A stretch of 64,000 bases of DNA from Myoxocephalus aenaeus (GCA_038501785.1 JBAMJR010000097.1:5434001-5498000), one strand, 5' to 3'; shown: positions 38,296 to 50,669, counted from the first letter of the stretch. A program made the numbers and translations. Notes: generated by a model from the letters alone, not told the origin.

Positions 38296-39896
38296 TCAGT
38301 GTTGAGGTCGCGGGTAGAGAATGTTATAATGTGACGTTTGGTAGAGGAGGTGCAGGGAGGGCTCAGCACCTTCTGGAATCACGTGGTGAGCCAACAGCTG
38401 TTCATCGCCCTCCATAGAGACGATGTGGATGCCAATATCCAGGGCCTGTGACAGAGCTAAGATGTCCACGTGATCACACTCCATCGCCATGGTCTCCACT
38501 TCCTAAATGAAGAGAGCGAAGACGTTACGAAACCCGACAGTTATATTTCCTCGACTCATCCTTTTGTAAAACCTTGGAGCTACTATTTGTTTCACTAGGT
38601 GGCAGCAGCACCTTGTTACAAACCTGGTGACAGTAGACTAGTAGATTAGGCGCCTCCACAAAGTTGCAGAAGAATTCCGCCTGGTTTTGCAGGCGTGCTG
38701 AAGTGAGCAGCCGGAGATACTGCACCACGCTGTCAGACGTCATCTGCTCATTGAAGAGCCTGAGCAGCGTGTCTTCCTGCTCATCAGCCTGGCACTGCTC
38801 CACAACGTTAACAACCTGCAAGACAACTAGGTATTACACACATGGGTTTAAACTAGTTCGACAAGTGTGCCTAACATTCTTTTATTTGAATTCCCTGCAC
38901 CTTTTTTAAAAAGCAGAGCGATCCATGAGCAGTTCCAATGAGAAACTGGTAGATTATTGCCCAAAGATGTCCAATTGGTTTTGACTTGCAATACTTATGT
39001 CAAATTAGTCGTTACCTGTATAACAGAAAACCTTCATAGGTGAGGTGACATGTCAGAACAGTGACTTTCCTATCCAGAAGATGGCTTGTGAATAGAATTG
39101 TGTTCAGATCACCATTTAAAGAAAAACAAAAAACATTCTCTTATCCAAATTATTATAACTTAATCTATTTTGCACTATATCCCTATGTGCCTTTGTGTGT
39201 ATTATTACAAACCCTACTTCTGTGGGAGCATTGTTATGGCATGCCCAAACTAGTAGTCAGACTGTATAATTGCTTCTATTTCTGAAGGGTTCGTTCCCAA
39301 CAATAAATTATCCTTGTTGTTGCTCATGTCTGAATACTTTTATTTCCCAGGCTTATTAGAACCCAGGCTTTACTGGCCTTATACTTCATGGTAAAAAAAG
39401 TGCATTATTTACTGTGTTCAGGTGGTGCTTGAAGGACCTTTCATCAAATCCCGCAGAAGACAAGTCTTCATAGGTTTGAACAATTTTCTCCTTAAATCTG
39501 AAAGTCAAACCAGTAAGATATGAGCACCTTAAACTTTAGGTGACTTCAGTTTTGGGAAATGGCAGTAAAGACGATGACTGACCTCTGCAAAGCACGGGCA
39601 TTGTGCAGTACTGACTCCAAGTGTGCAAAGCAGAGGGCTCTGTAGAAGCAGTTTCCATCTCCGCGCACTTGTCTGACGGTGGAAAACTGCCCGCTTAGAT
39701 CCTAACAAAGGACAATAGGTGTGATTATTATGCGACGGACAGTTTGCAGCCTTTAAACGGGGCGACTGGCCGCTTGCAGTCGGCTTCACCACCCCACCCA
39801 AACTCAATGTCCTACTTTGTATTTGGCACCCGGCGTTTGCTCAGGAAACAGCGAAGAGATGTCCTCTCGGCATGAGACGAGGCTGCCTGCCTCCAT
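38296..39896 (-). CDS. otub2: OTU-family deubiquitinase OTUB2
   Basis: Five exons, from the start: 39816-39896, 39583-39701, 39413-39497, 38624-38815 and 38296-38502, in frame for 227 residues (human 234). OTUB2 is a small cysteine protease that cleaves ubiquitin chains. The catalytic Cys45 is in RGDGNCFYRA, and His217 and Asn219 are in TSHYNILY; these correspond to human Cys51, His224 and Asn226. SDSVVQYLRLLTSA matches the family core. The N-terminal helical part is slightly shorter than in human. Stop TGA is at 38298-38296. The gene is convergent with ddx24, with 256 bp between their stop codons, the arrangement also found in human. Confidence 0.95.
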
Positions 39897-40387
39897 CTGT
39901 CGAGAAACAAACAGCTTTACTATTTTAAGACCAACCCGCAGTTTTTAGGGGTCGACTCCCCGCACGACATACCTTCGTATTTCAACAATATGGAAACAAT
40001 GTTAGAACAAACGTAATTACAGTGTAGCAATATTCTGTGCGTCAAAGCTGTGTGTCAAAACATTGTTGCAATCGTATTTCCATTTTCTGGAAACCGGATG
40101 TTTGCAGGAACCACGTGCTCCTGTTAAAGGGACAGTACAGTGTTTGTTTTAACGCTGGAGTCATACCTTCATATTGGGGAAGCGAAACAATGATCAAGCC
40201 AAAAGGTTATCTTATAAATAGAAGTCATTGTTAACTGCGTTAGTCTAAAAATGGAAACCCACAATTAACCTCTAGGTGGTGTTGATTTTAACAACTTCAT
40301 ATCGCCTACAGTAATGCATCATATTTATCTGTTGAAATAGTTAAATAGATCTTTGACGTAACAAGTAGCCTACTTATGGCTGTCATA

Positions 40388-40470
40388 TGATAGATAGATA
40401 GATGTATACTTTATTTATCCCCAAGGGGAAATTAGTTTGTCACAGTAGCAAGCAACTAACATAGAAGACA
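40388..40470. mobile_element. Repeat tail with GATA run and CCCCAAGGGGAAATT
   Basis: GATAGATAGATAG followed by TACTTTATTTATCCCCAAGG and GGAAATTAGTTTGTCACAG. This resembles the reverse complement of a common teleost retroposon 3' end with its terminal tetranucleotide repeat. The exact family (an RTE/Rex-like LINE is my guess) is unverified. Confidence 0.5.
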
Positions 40471-40654
40471 CAAAAAAGACACAAATCAGGAATGCAAAGT
40501 ACTCAATATATACAACTTTTGCAATAATAAATAATAAAACGTAAAATATTTACCTCAAGTGAAGCATATACATGGAAACACTCAAGTGAAGTACAAGTAG
40601 ACTATTTAAAAAAAGATCCTTGTGTACAATAGGCTACGTGAGTAAATGTACTCA

Positions 40655-40745
40655 GTCAGAATCAAAATCAGAACTGTTTATTGCCAAGTTTGTTACACAT
40701 ACAAGGAATTTGACTTGGTGAAAGTTGCATAACCATAAACAAAAA
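40655..40745. mobile_element. Retroposon-like tail, copy 1 (TTTATTGCCAAG)
   Basis: AGAATCAAAATCAGAACTG, then TTTATTGCCAAGTTTGTTAC and ACAAGGAATTTGACTTGGTG. It shares its order of motifs with 53785-53880. On the minus strand it supplies AATAAA (40682-40677), about 140 bp past the ccdc197 stop. Confidence 0.55.
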
Positions 40746-40821
40746 CAAAAAAAATGTGCAATAACATGAGAAATATATTGCTTTAAGCAGTGACACCATG
40801 GTGCGTTGTTAAAGTTCCACA

Positions 40822-42954
40822 TCAACTCATTGTCGCACTCTTTCTACTGACTTTACTTGAACTTTTAATTTGTGTTTTACTGCCGATGCTTCTCATTGAC
40901 CCCCTCTCTCTTTTGTCTGTCGGAGCTGTTCGACTTGTCATGGCAGACCCAGACTCCATCAGTCTTCTCGCTCTCCTCTCCGTGTCTGCCTTGTCCAGGA
41001 TGTACTCCTAAAATCACACTCCTGGTTAGTTTAAAAAGTAGGTAAAGGGACATAAATTACTACTATATAGCAACAAAAAAAAACTATTTTCTTAAGATAT
41101 ACCTTCACCATGTCCATCATTGACAGTATGTTCATGTTTTCCAGTGGTCCATATGTTGATAGATAGCACTGCTCTGCAAGATTGTTGATTGCCATAAGCA
41201 AGCGACCCTCTTCTTTAACCTGAGTGGCAATGGCACATTTGACAACATTTATATCCCCAACTCCAATCCGCAAATTAGCTCATGGACCTTTCCAACTCAT
41301 AACCGTGAAAGCATATACCTTCTCTCTGTACAGGCCTTGCTCCAGCACCAGGTTAACCTCTGCCTGCTTATTTTTCTCTTTAAGGGTTTCTAACTCACTC
41401 TGGAGTTCAGACAGTTCTTTATTTGCCATCTGCAACACACATACAAATTCTATAGGTCGTTCATTTAAGCATTGACAATTGAAGAAAAGGTGTGTGCGTG
41501 TGCGTGCGTGCGTGTCTGCATGTGTCTGACCAATGTTTCAATACTGTGCTCCTGCTTCATGATCAGCAGTTGTGGCTGGCCCTGCTCCACCTCCTCCTCC
41601 ATGCTCTCCAAACGCTGCAGCAGCTCCCGGTAGGTGATGGACAGGGTCTCGTGGCGCCGAATGATGGGCATAACCAAAGATTCAGACCCATTATCAAGGA
41701 AAGCTGAAAGACATCGTGCCATTTAGTCCATTTTACAGCCAGTGTGTAATTAACTCATGAGCAACAGAACAGATGTAAACATGTTCTTATGGAGGCCAAT
41801 ACAAGTCTGTTCAACTTACTGCTGGGGAAATGATCTATTGTTTTCATCAAGTAGTCCTCATAGATTTTGTATTTGGACATTCTCTTCTTTAAAACTTGCT
41901 TCCTGTGAATTAAGATATGGGAAAACTGAGATTAAATGTGACGGCATGATCGTTGCATTAAGGAGTTGGTTGAAAGTTCTCACCTGGCTCTCAGTTGTTT
42001 CAGCTGATCTGTCAGGTCTTCTATCTCTCTCTGCTTAGAAATGTTCAGCTCAAGTGCCGCCTCGTACTTCTGCAGCGCTCGGCGTCGCTTCACTTCATTT
42101 TCAGCCACAAACTTTTCAAACTTCATCACCCTCTCTGTAGTCTGGGTGAAAATACAAATGCCAAGGCTATTTATTTTTGCGCAGTCAGTGGATACCTAGA
42201 GCATAATCATTCATGCCTTGAAATATTCAGGGGTTTTTTAATTCACCTGCTGTTGTTTTAGTTCCAGTTCAGCCCTTCTCTGAGCTAGAGCCTCCATGCG
42301 GTTCTTAAACTCCTGTCGTTTGAGTGTGAGTTGTTGGTCCACCTTGTCCAACTCAGCCCGTTTCTTCAGAACCAGGGTCTTCTGCAAAGTGTTCACTCCT
42401 GCCTCAAGGACTCTGCTGGAAGTCTAACCATATGATAAACACTCAAACTCTGTCCATGTTCCAAAATATCTTTTTTTTTTAAACCATCGCAGGCCACACA
42501 ACCTAATTTTCTGTATTATTATTTTAATATTCTAACCATATGATTATCACTCAAACTCTGTCCATGTTAAAATAATATCTTATAAAAGAGTCATCACAGG
42601 CCACAAAATCAAATGTTCTGTATTATTATTTGAATATTCTATTTCGACAGCATATCATGACATCCTTATTTGTATTGCATGCTTACTTATTCTGTCTTAC
42701 CTCTGTCACAACAGGTAGGTGGTTGACATGTTCCTCTTTTCTGTGTCTGCTGGTGAGAAATAGATTTTCGGAATCATCCAATCGACACATTTATGAATGG
42801 GTTTTAAGGAATTAAGTTTCTTCCACTGTATGATGCAAGCACCGGCCTACCTGTCTTTCAACTGTGTGACAAAAACGTTTCTTATTCTGTTTTCCACCGT
42901 CAGTTTGAGTCGGGGGTCGCTGTCCTCGAGGACAGGCAGGGAAGACGTCGTCAT
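40822..42954 (-). CDS. ccdc197: Coiled-coil protein CCDC197 (CCDC42/CFAP73-like)
   Basis: Nine exons, from the start: 42851-42954, 42701-42749, 42247-42423, 41984-42141, 41820-41902, 41531-41703, 41319-41429, 41103-41219 and 40822-41007. All join in frame to give 385 residues. Most of the protein is predicted coiled coil, rich in Lys, Glu, Gln and Leu (LKRQEFKNRMEALAQRRAEL; MKFEKFVAENEVKRRRAL). The KFEKFVAENEVKRRRA stretch resembles the KFEQFIQENDQKRIRA stretch of CCDC42, a family tied to sperm flagella and motile cilia. The symbol rests on synteny: human CCDC197 lies between ASB2 and OTUB2 at 14q32. Function in this fish is inferred. The start ATG at 42954 is the first clean one; X-box-like sites lie just upstream. 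The final exon is the least certain. Confidence 0.78.
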
Positions 42955-43069
42955 GTTGTTTGCCACTATATTGTCCTGTAATCCTGATGAGTAAACAAGT
43001 GCCGCAATTATTCCACGTTTTTGCGACCAGAACGTCTTTTTCCGGATGTGTTTCTGGATTTGTGTTGTG

Positions 43070-43194
43070 GTTGCCTGGGAACCGACTGCGAGACAACAGG
43101 GAATGTACCGGGATCGTTTCGCCGTTGTCACGGCAACTGCCAGAGGGGTGGTTCTCTTTTAATGACCGAATGAGACCAACGTATCCATGGAGAT
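43070..43194. promoter_or_regulatory. Three RFX X-box-like palindromes upstream of ccdc197
   Basis: GTTGCCTGGGAACC (43070-43083), GTTGTCACGGCAAC (43124-43137) and GTATCCATGGAGAT (43181-43194). All three have the imperfect palindrome form of RFX sites (consensus GTNRCC, 0-3 bases, RGYAAC), each with one or two mismatches. They lie 116-240 bp upstream of the ccdc197 ATG, where ciliary genes usually carry X-boxes. Confidence 0.45.
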
Positions 43195-43259
43195 GAGACC
43201 GTTCCAGGTCCGAGACGAGGAGAACGTTAAGAGCGCTCACTCCGCTCTAATTTACGAGT

Positions 43260-44560
43260 CCAGAAAGGTTCTCACATGATGCATTTCTCTGTTCCATAGT
43301 TAAACCAATATTGACATTGAAGTAATGATAATAAAAGCATAATTAAGAAGAAAAAAGTCTTCTGCTTTGCCAACTTTTTATTAAAGATCCCATTCAGACA
43401 TCCTTTAGACACATACTCTGCTTTAAATGATACTTTCTGTCCGATTACGTTTTTTGGCTAATAGAACTAGAGCACATTGTTAAAATATATATAGTTCCTT
43501 CTCCTGGGCCGTTCTCAATCTGTTTGTGTGCGGGAAGTTCCAAGTTACATCACACTTGTGTAAGTTGCATGTTGAACCATGAGTGGTTTACAAACACACT
43601 TCACACAATCATGCTCATAGCCTACCAATGTACGTGTGTCTTAAATCCAGATTCGATGTCAGCACATGTCACCCTTCAAGGGATGAATAGAAAATTTCAT
43701 CATTCTGATCAGTGAAGGTCAAACATCAAAGTAAAGTCACAATAAGTATTTTAAGCACACATTTTTAAGTGGAGAGACTTTATAGTTTTATAGACCATTT
43801 GTCACAGTGGACATATGACTTATCATTAAAGAAAAGCTTGAATTAATAAAATGAATGATGGTTGCATCTGTATTATTTTTTACCAATAGACCATTTTCCT
43901 TGCAGACAACTTGACTTGAGATAGCAGGAAAACTGCAGGTGTAATCACAGGCGAGGCTTGCTGACGCACTTGAATGAGACAGAGGCAATGTTAACCATGT
44001 TCATTACACCTTCAAAGTGTTGCAAATAAACACCATGCACCTCTCAGTGTTAGCACTATCTCCCCCCTAGAACTGTACTAAATACTTCCTTAATGATGGT
44101 TATGGTGATGGTTGTAAAAAAACAACAATTGGGAACAGCCTCAGAGTAGTCTGGTTCCTCCAACTGTAAATAGACATGTTGATAGACGTGTTTGTGTCAA
44201 GTAAACCAGAGCACTTTCAGTTTAGTTGCAGGAAGCATTCTTCACAAACCCTCCCGAAGAAGGGATTGTGAAACAAAAATCTGCTGTTTTTGTTCTGTGC
44301 ACATTTTCACACTGACAGTAAGAGCGGATACAACAGAAGGATAATCGTCTCTCTTGTTATAAAGATAGATCAACACATCTACTTTGAATGAGGAGGAGGA
44401 ACGCTGACACGTGGTGAGTTGCAGTCTTTGAATTACAGTTAAGCTTTTAAAGACACATTTTAAGACTGTTTTATATACTTGGTCTTCCAAATCTCTCCTC
44501 TTTCTGTGTTTGTGTTTTATCTTTGCTAAAAAAACAAACATGTTTTCTTTAACCATTAAG
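43260..44560. other. Intergenic region, nothing recognised
   Basis: No family-like reading frame, RNA gene or recognised repeat is seen in this AT-rich stretch. Confidence 0.5.
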
Positions 44561-44583
44561 CCTAGTCACAGTTGAACAAATAA

Positions 44584-45796
44584 ATGCTAAATCCAACTTT
44601 ATGTGTTATTCTTGTTCCAACTTTCTGCTGCATAACTCTCTGTAACACTACACACGACCTCACCTCAGCGTTGCCTCTGGAGCTGCAGAATCAAGTGGAC
44701 TCAAACCCAGTTGAACATGCCCTTAAAAGGCATCTATCCTCATTGCCTGAGCTGCTGCTCTCTGATGTCTCCAAGTGCAGATTTCAGCTCTGTCAAATGA
44801 GCTTGGTCTCTAATTCACACAGTGTGACTGTAGAGTGTGTGTGTGTGTTTACGCATGCTTTTTACATTTGCTGCTATAATTGTTCTGACTCTGTTGGTCT
44901 GGATCATCAGGCTCATCTCTGGTTTATGAAGAAGACGAAGCACACTGTTTGATGTCTCTGTCCTCAGGCTGGACAACACATCTCCTCCTGTGATGATCAC
45001 AGTCAGCAGATCCAGGTCTCTTTTCCAGAGACTCAACAACGATATCAAAGACAGGCTGGCTGTCTACTCACTGAGTCTCCACACTTCAGCCAACTCAACC
45101 TTAAACGTGCTCAGGTGAGGAAACACAATATTACTTTTAAACGCGCCTTTTTTAAGAGAAGTACTATGCACATGAGGTTTCCCTCTGCAAATGTCTTATA
45201 ATAATACAATCTCTGAGTAATCCCTTTGAAATCTTGAAATCAGTCATTTTATGTGGTTAGTAAAGACATGTGCTTATTCGTTTTAAATGGATCACAACAA
45301 TGGATCAGCATAATTAGTCTTCAAAATAAAACAACAAAGAACACTATTTTGTATGTGCTGAATATTTGAAGTACAAACGTTGGTGTTTGTGAAATTGTTT
45401 AAATAAATGTGGCTCATTGGCTTACTCATTATAGGTGACTAAAATACATGTTGGTGAAGTAGTTGAATGCTATCTCTGGTTCAAGGGAAGGGAAATAACT
45501 TTTAAAATGTCATGAAAACACATGTTTAATCTAACATTTGATGTTTACAGCAATACACTAACTTGCTCCACAGTAACATAATCTGGAAAGAAAATGTGAC
45601 AAAAAGATTATTATCATTATTATCATCAATTATTTCAGCTAACTTTGAAAATACACACACACACAAAGAAAGGTGTATTTAAAAGAAAGACAGCACTGCT
45701 CAAATGCTCATTGCCTGCAGGAGACCTGGTCTGTCAATGACAAAACACCTCCCTCTTGTGGAGAAACTGCAGCACCCTCAAAGTCACATAGTATGT
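44584..45796 (+). other. Possible unassigned gene: candidate exons
   Basis: I do not recognise this. The frame from 44584 starts with a signal-peptide-like stretch (MLNPTLCVILVPTFCCITL) and runs to 44952. A second piece, 44968-45114 (147 bp), has a good acceptor (TCCTCAG) and donor (CAG/GTGAGG) and is open in two frames, one containing SLFQRLNNDIKDRLAVYSL. A third candidate starts at 45721 after TTGCCTGCAG and joins the second in either frame before a stop. The link between the first piece and the second lacks a clear donor. It could be a small secreted protein, part of an asb2 upstream transcript, or chance. No function is proposed. Confidence 0.25.
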
Positions 45797-45799
45797 AAA

Positions 45800-47513
45800 T
45801 TACAAACCAGAGGGGCTTCACATTAAAAAGAAAAACATTAATATTCATGTAACTGTGCCCAACTGTCGCAAACCATACCTGGTAGTTTTTATAGGAGTTA
45901 TAGTTTTGCCTGACAAATTATTCAGCCAAAAAAATAATAATTGGGAAACAATTTGCTTAGTGCCCTCAATAGGACTTTTTTTTTTTGTCATTTCTAGGAG
46001 GCATATGAGGTGATACTGAAAGGTAAAAGCTTGAAGATTCAAATAAAGATAGTGCTATATGTATTGTGATAAATACCTGGGTATATCGTTATTTCATTTT
46101 CTCTGGTGTGAAAACATTACCGTTAGTAGCAATCATGTTTCTGAGAATGTGGGGGTTATGTAGTTTACATTCTACAAATACACACAAATGACATATGCTG
46201 GGGTTTAAGGCACGAAGTGAGAAGAAGGGGCTCTTTGTGCATCTCCCAGCAGTGTTCAGCTGAATCAGGTGCTTCTCAGATGGGAGACAGACAATTTGGA
46301 AGAGAATAAATTGATGTATACACACCATTTTAACCGCTTCTCTTCAGTACAGTTAATTTACTTCAAATATAATTGATCAATTTAATGAATAAAATGTCAA
46401 AAAAAGAAGTAAAAAAAAAAAAAAAAGTTGCTTACATAAGGATCAGTGGTGGAAATCAAACTTGGTATTCCTAAAGTCTTAATTACAACCCTGTCCATTT
46501 GATTATAGCAGCTACCTCTTCTCTTAACAAAATGAAGGACATACCAGTATATTCAAATAGCATTCTCTAAGGACATAGAGCAGTACTGCAATGCCTGTGG
46601 CATTCAAAAGTGAGTGTCTCGTGAATTGCGATGGTTCTTCCTTTAATCTTCTGTAGTACTCATTGTTACCCCTACCTACGCTGTGTCCCTCTTGTACTAT
46701 AGGCCTAGATATATTTTTTTTTATCTGACTATTTTATGTGGGAACCAGTTAATAAAATAAAGTCTCCGTGCAAAGAAAGACATCTCGGCTGCGTTATCTC
46801 TAGCGCTGTTAGCCTTATCTCTGGATGTCCGAGTCCCTCGACATATATGGATACACCCGTCAGCCTGCCGCCTGGCAATACCGTCCCAAAATAATCTGAG
46901 ACTGCACAGCTGAGCCCCGCTAGGCGCTGCATGCTGCTCCGCGTTGTGAGAGGCAACGCTGCCGTGACATCTCTCCTCATCAGGAATGACGAAATTCATC
47001 TATTCTGAATACTTATCTCAGTTCCGCAATGCTGGAGGTAAATGTAATAATGTTATGTCGCGACTGCGAGGAGATAGGAGGAGAGGAGACGGTCAGAGCG
47101 ACGCAGCGTCAGAGCCGGAGTGAGTCTTTTGTTGTTGAAAGCTGTTTGACACGGGGGCTGCGTGCGTGCGTGCGTGCGTGCGTGCCTGTGTGTATGTGTT
47201 GGGGGTCCTTCTGCTCAACTGAGGTCTTGAATCTTGATTAAATGAATAACATATTATACCAAATTCCTTATGTGCAATATACTTGGGCCAATACATTGTT
47301 GTGGTTCTGGTTCTGGTTCTAATTCTGATTCTGACCAGTTCTAATTGTTTATTATATTATAGTTTATTATTATTATCACCTAAATATAAAGATTTGACAT
47401 TTCGTTTTTGCGTCAAAACTACAGCCCTCACACAGTGCTGTTGTCAGTCTAGAATTACACTTGATTGCTTTTTAGGTGGGAGTCAATTAAAGTGTTCTTT
47501 CTCTCCTTTTAAG
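45800..47513. other. asb2 upstream region, first exon unresolved
   Basis: Holds an A-rich tract near 46410-46427 and a (CGTG)n run at about 47161-47186. Sequence around 46790-47150 is CpG-containing and could be the asb2 promoter and first exon. A frame starting with ATG at 47029 is present, but its possible donor (GTAAAT at 47038) would join exon 47514 out of frame. The true first coding exon is not identified. Confidence 0.4.
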
Positions 47514-49946
47514 GGATGTTGAGCCAGTGGTCTCTGCCATCAGGAGAGGGGACGTGGAGGCTGTAAATGATCTGGCAACATCCGCTCCTCTCAGCCTGCT
47601 GAAGGAGAACAAAGATGGCTGGATACCTTTGCATGATGCTGCCTTCTGTGGACAGACAGAGTGCTTAAAGATCATACTGAGGGGTATGGCATTGAAAGCA
47701 TTATTAAAGGTCGTGCATTTGTTCTGTTTAAATCGCATGGGCTCAGTGTCACAATATGGGAAAGAAAAGAAAAAACAGATCTATTCAAAGAGGCGTTTTG
47801 TACATTGCTCTGTTTGTACATTCTCAAAATGCTAAAAGAGTCACCCAACTGGTTTGTGAGATATGAATATGTTCTGCACCAGCCCATCCAGGATCGGTAG
47901 ACAAACGTACCTTGCAGGAGCAGACGGCCCTGCTGCTTGCTGTGTCTTGTGAGCACTTGTCATGTGTGCAGTGCCTTCTGGAGACAAGTGCCGACCCCGA
48001 CATCAGCAGCAAGAACAAAGAAACCCCTTTGTACAAAGGTACAGCAGTGCTGTATACAACATAACTATTCAGGAGAAAAAAAACGGCATAGATAACTGTA
48101 TAACAGCCAAATGCCTTGTCTGTTTCTGTAGCTTGTGAGTTGGACAATATGGACATGGTGAGCTTCATTCTGTCCCATGGGGCCACTGTGAACCAGCGGT
48201 GTGGTCAGGGGTGGACAGCCCTCCATGAGGCTGTGTCCAGGAACAACACAGAGATCTGTGAAATACTAATAAGAGCCGGGGCTGCAATCAACCCTCCTAA
48301 TACTTACAGCATCACACCACTCATAGTAGCAGCTCAGCGAGGACAGATGAGGGCACTCTGCTACCTTATTGGAAAAGGTACTTTTCTGCTAAAAGAATAG
48401 GACTCCTTTTCATGTTCCTGACTCCCATTTGAAGGTTATAAAGGAACCATGTTTTTCTGTAGGTGCAGATGTGAACATGCAGACGTGTGATGGGGTCACA
48501 GCTCTGCATGAGGCTAGTAAAAATGGCCACAAGGAAAGCGTCGCAGTGCTGTTGACTAAGAACGCAGATGCCAACAAACCCACCAACTCAGGATTGCTGC
48601 CGTTGCATATTGCTGCCCAATTTGGACACCATGAGTAAGTTACTTGTTAATTAGGTATTATTATAACAGAAACATTTCTGAAGATGTAATATTTGTATTC
48701 AGATAAAGAAATGTAGTTTTAATGTACAATAGAGTAGTTATTATGAACAAGGCCATGACAAGAGTTTTAGAAACGGCTCTGTATTTGTTTTCTTCATGTA
48801 TTTTTGTTATTTTCCCTCACTCTGTGTGCAGGATCGTGTCCCTGCTTGTCTCAGTGACAAGTCGTGCCAGGCTCCGCCACAGTTGTATCAGCCCCCTCCA
48901 CCTGGCAGCAGAGCACAACAGACACACTGTGGCAGCTGTGCTACTCAAGACAGGTGCAGACGTAAACGCCACACTGGCCGACAGTCACTCCATCCAGTAC
49001 CCTGATCGACGAGCAACTGCTCTCTACTTTGCAATTGCCAACGGCAGCACCGAGACAGCAGCGGTGTTACTGGACGCTGGCGCTAATCTTACTCTGGACC
49101 CAGTCAGTCCTCTGCTGATGGCGGTACGGCAGGGCTGTGTCAGCACTGTGTCCTTACTGCTGGAGAGAGAGGCCAACGTCCACGCCAGAATACCCTCTTA
49201 CGCCACTACGTTCCCCGCTGTTGTTGCCCTTTGCATGAATAATTTGCTTTTACTCAAGTGTCTTTTGGACAATGGCTGTGATGCCCTTTCCTGTTTTACC
49301 TGTACATACGGCTGTGCCCCTCACCCAACATCAGGAGGATCCCACATAAGAACAGTTAGCAGCAATGGAATTGTTTTGCCGAATGACAATATGCTTCCTT
49401 TAAACTGCAGTGAGCCATCAGAAAGAGCAACACAGGTGTGAAAAAAAAGAGGCAAAAACAATGTCAGGGATTTTAAAACAACTGAAATGTTCTTTCTAAA
49501 TATATATTTTTTCCTTTTCAGTTCTGTGAGTGGATCTCAACATCTGTGATGTGTAAATGGGCGGGACCGATCATAGACTTGCTGCTGGAGCATGTTGGTC
49601 ATGTTCAGCTTTGCAGCAAACTCACTGAACTGCTGGACAGCCGAGAAGAATGGCTCGCTGTTAAGAGGAAGTCATGTAAGCATCTCACAAAACCGTAGCA
49701 TCCTGACATGACTCTTTCTGTCTACCACTTCCTCATACATGCATACAATGTAAATGTGGTCTACAATCATTCAAGCGACCATCCTCTTGATCTTTTCTCT
49801 CTGTCCTGTCCACAGCGTCACCTCGTCCACTGCTGCACCTTTGCAGATTTAGGATTCGGACCCAAATGGGGAGACACAGACTGAAATCTCTCACAAGCCT
49901 ACCTCTGCCAGACAGGCTGATCAGATACCTGAGCCTGTCTGACTGA
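47514..49946 (+). CDS. asb2: Ankyrin repeat and SOCS box protein 2 (5' end missing)
   Basis: Seven exons: 47514-47683, 47883-48038, 48132-48377, 48463-48634, 48832-49435, 49522-49675 and 49816-49946. They join in frame for about 544 residues from the first one found. ASB2 is the substrate receptor of a Cullin-5 ubiquitin ligase; in mammals it targets filamins and acts in muscle and blood cells. Repeated ankyrin motifs are clear: DGWIPLHDAAFCGQ, GWTALHEAVSRNN, GVTALHEASKNGH, GLLPLHIAAQFGH and ISPLHLAAEHNR. The C-terminal SOCS box shows LHLCRFRIR and LPLPDRLIRYL. The first exon is entered in phase 2, so initiation is upstream. Teleosts carry asb2a and asb2b; the copy is not resolved. Orientation to otub2 and fam181a matches human. 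Confidence 0.92.
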
Positions 49947-50203
49947 CTTTAATCTGAACTTCAAGCAATATAGGCATCATAGATGTGACTAAATTTATCC
50001 ATTTGTGTTTCTTTTTTAAGCTGCATTGAATGTCTTTTATTTGTAGATGCAATTATGTGTAAAATATCTATTTATAACAAATGTAAAACGTTACAGTAAA
50101 TTTCTTTAATCTGTCTGTCAGAGTGTTTTGTAGTGTACAGAAACGCTCAATGAAAGCAAAAATAATCTAATGCCCAAAGGAGTTCTCGAAGGAAGTTGAA
50201 TCA

Positions 50204-50219
50204 TTTATTTAAAAATAAA
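50204..50219. promoter_or_regulatory. Back-to-back poly(A) signals for asb2 and fam181a
   Basis: TTTATT at 50204-50209 (AATAAA on minus) and AATAAA at 50214-50219 lie 4 bp apart in the 723-bp interval between the convergent stops. They are 268 bp past the asb2 stop and 461 bp past the fam181a stop. Confidence 0.4.
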
Positions 50220-50669
50220 CGTCACGGTTTCAAATGTGCCTATCTATCATACATTACTTTGACAAAGAAAAAAGGATTCTATGTCCCACATTCTATTCTC
50301 ATAGTTGAAAGACAAAACTAAAACAGGATGTTCTCATTCATTTGCATGCCTTTTGGTGGTTGGGAAAAAAAAGAGCAGTCATCCTCTGCAGAAACCTAAA
50401 AGTAGAAACCTTTCAACTTACTGTCACTTTTCAGATACTTGGAAAGGCATTAGACTGGCATGAAAGTACACATGAAGACGTTATTCTGCAAGTGCAACTT
50501 AGTCCTTTAGAATTAAACAATAAAAATAGATTAAGCTTCCAATAAGTGCTTGAGGAAGTGTCTCGTGTACAAATGTTGAAAGATGAAGAGTTGGCTTTGT
50601 AGAACGCAACATGAACATAATTAGTCCTATTTACTCATTTTCTGTGTGACTGCTCCATTAGTAGGGTAA

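Larger units (their letters stand above)
39897..40821. other. otub2-ccdc197 interval with two repeat tails
   Basis: Holds the otub2 upstream region (about 39.9-40.15 kb) and two fish repeat fragments, near 40390-40470 and 40655-40740, listed separately. No gene is seen. Confidence 0.6.
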
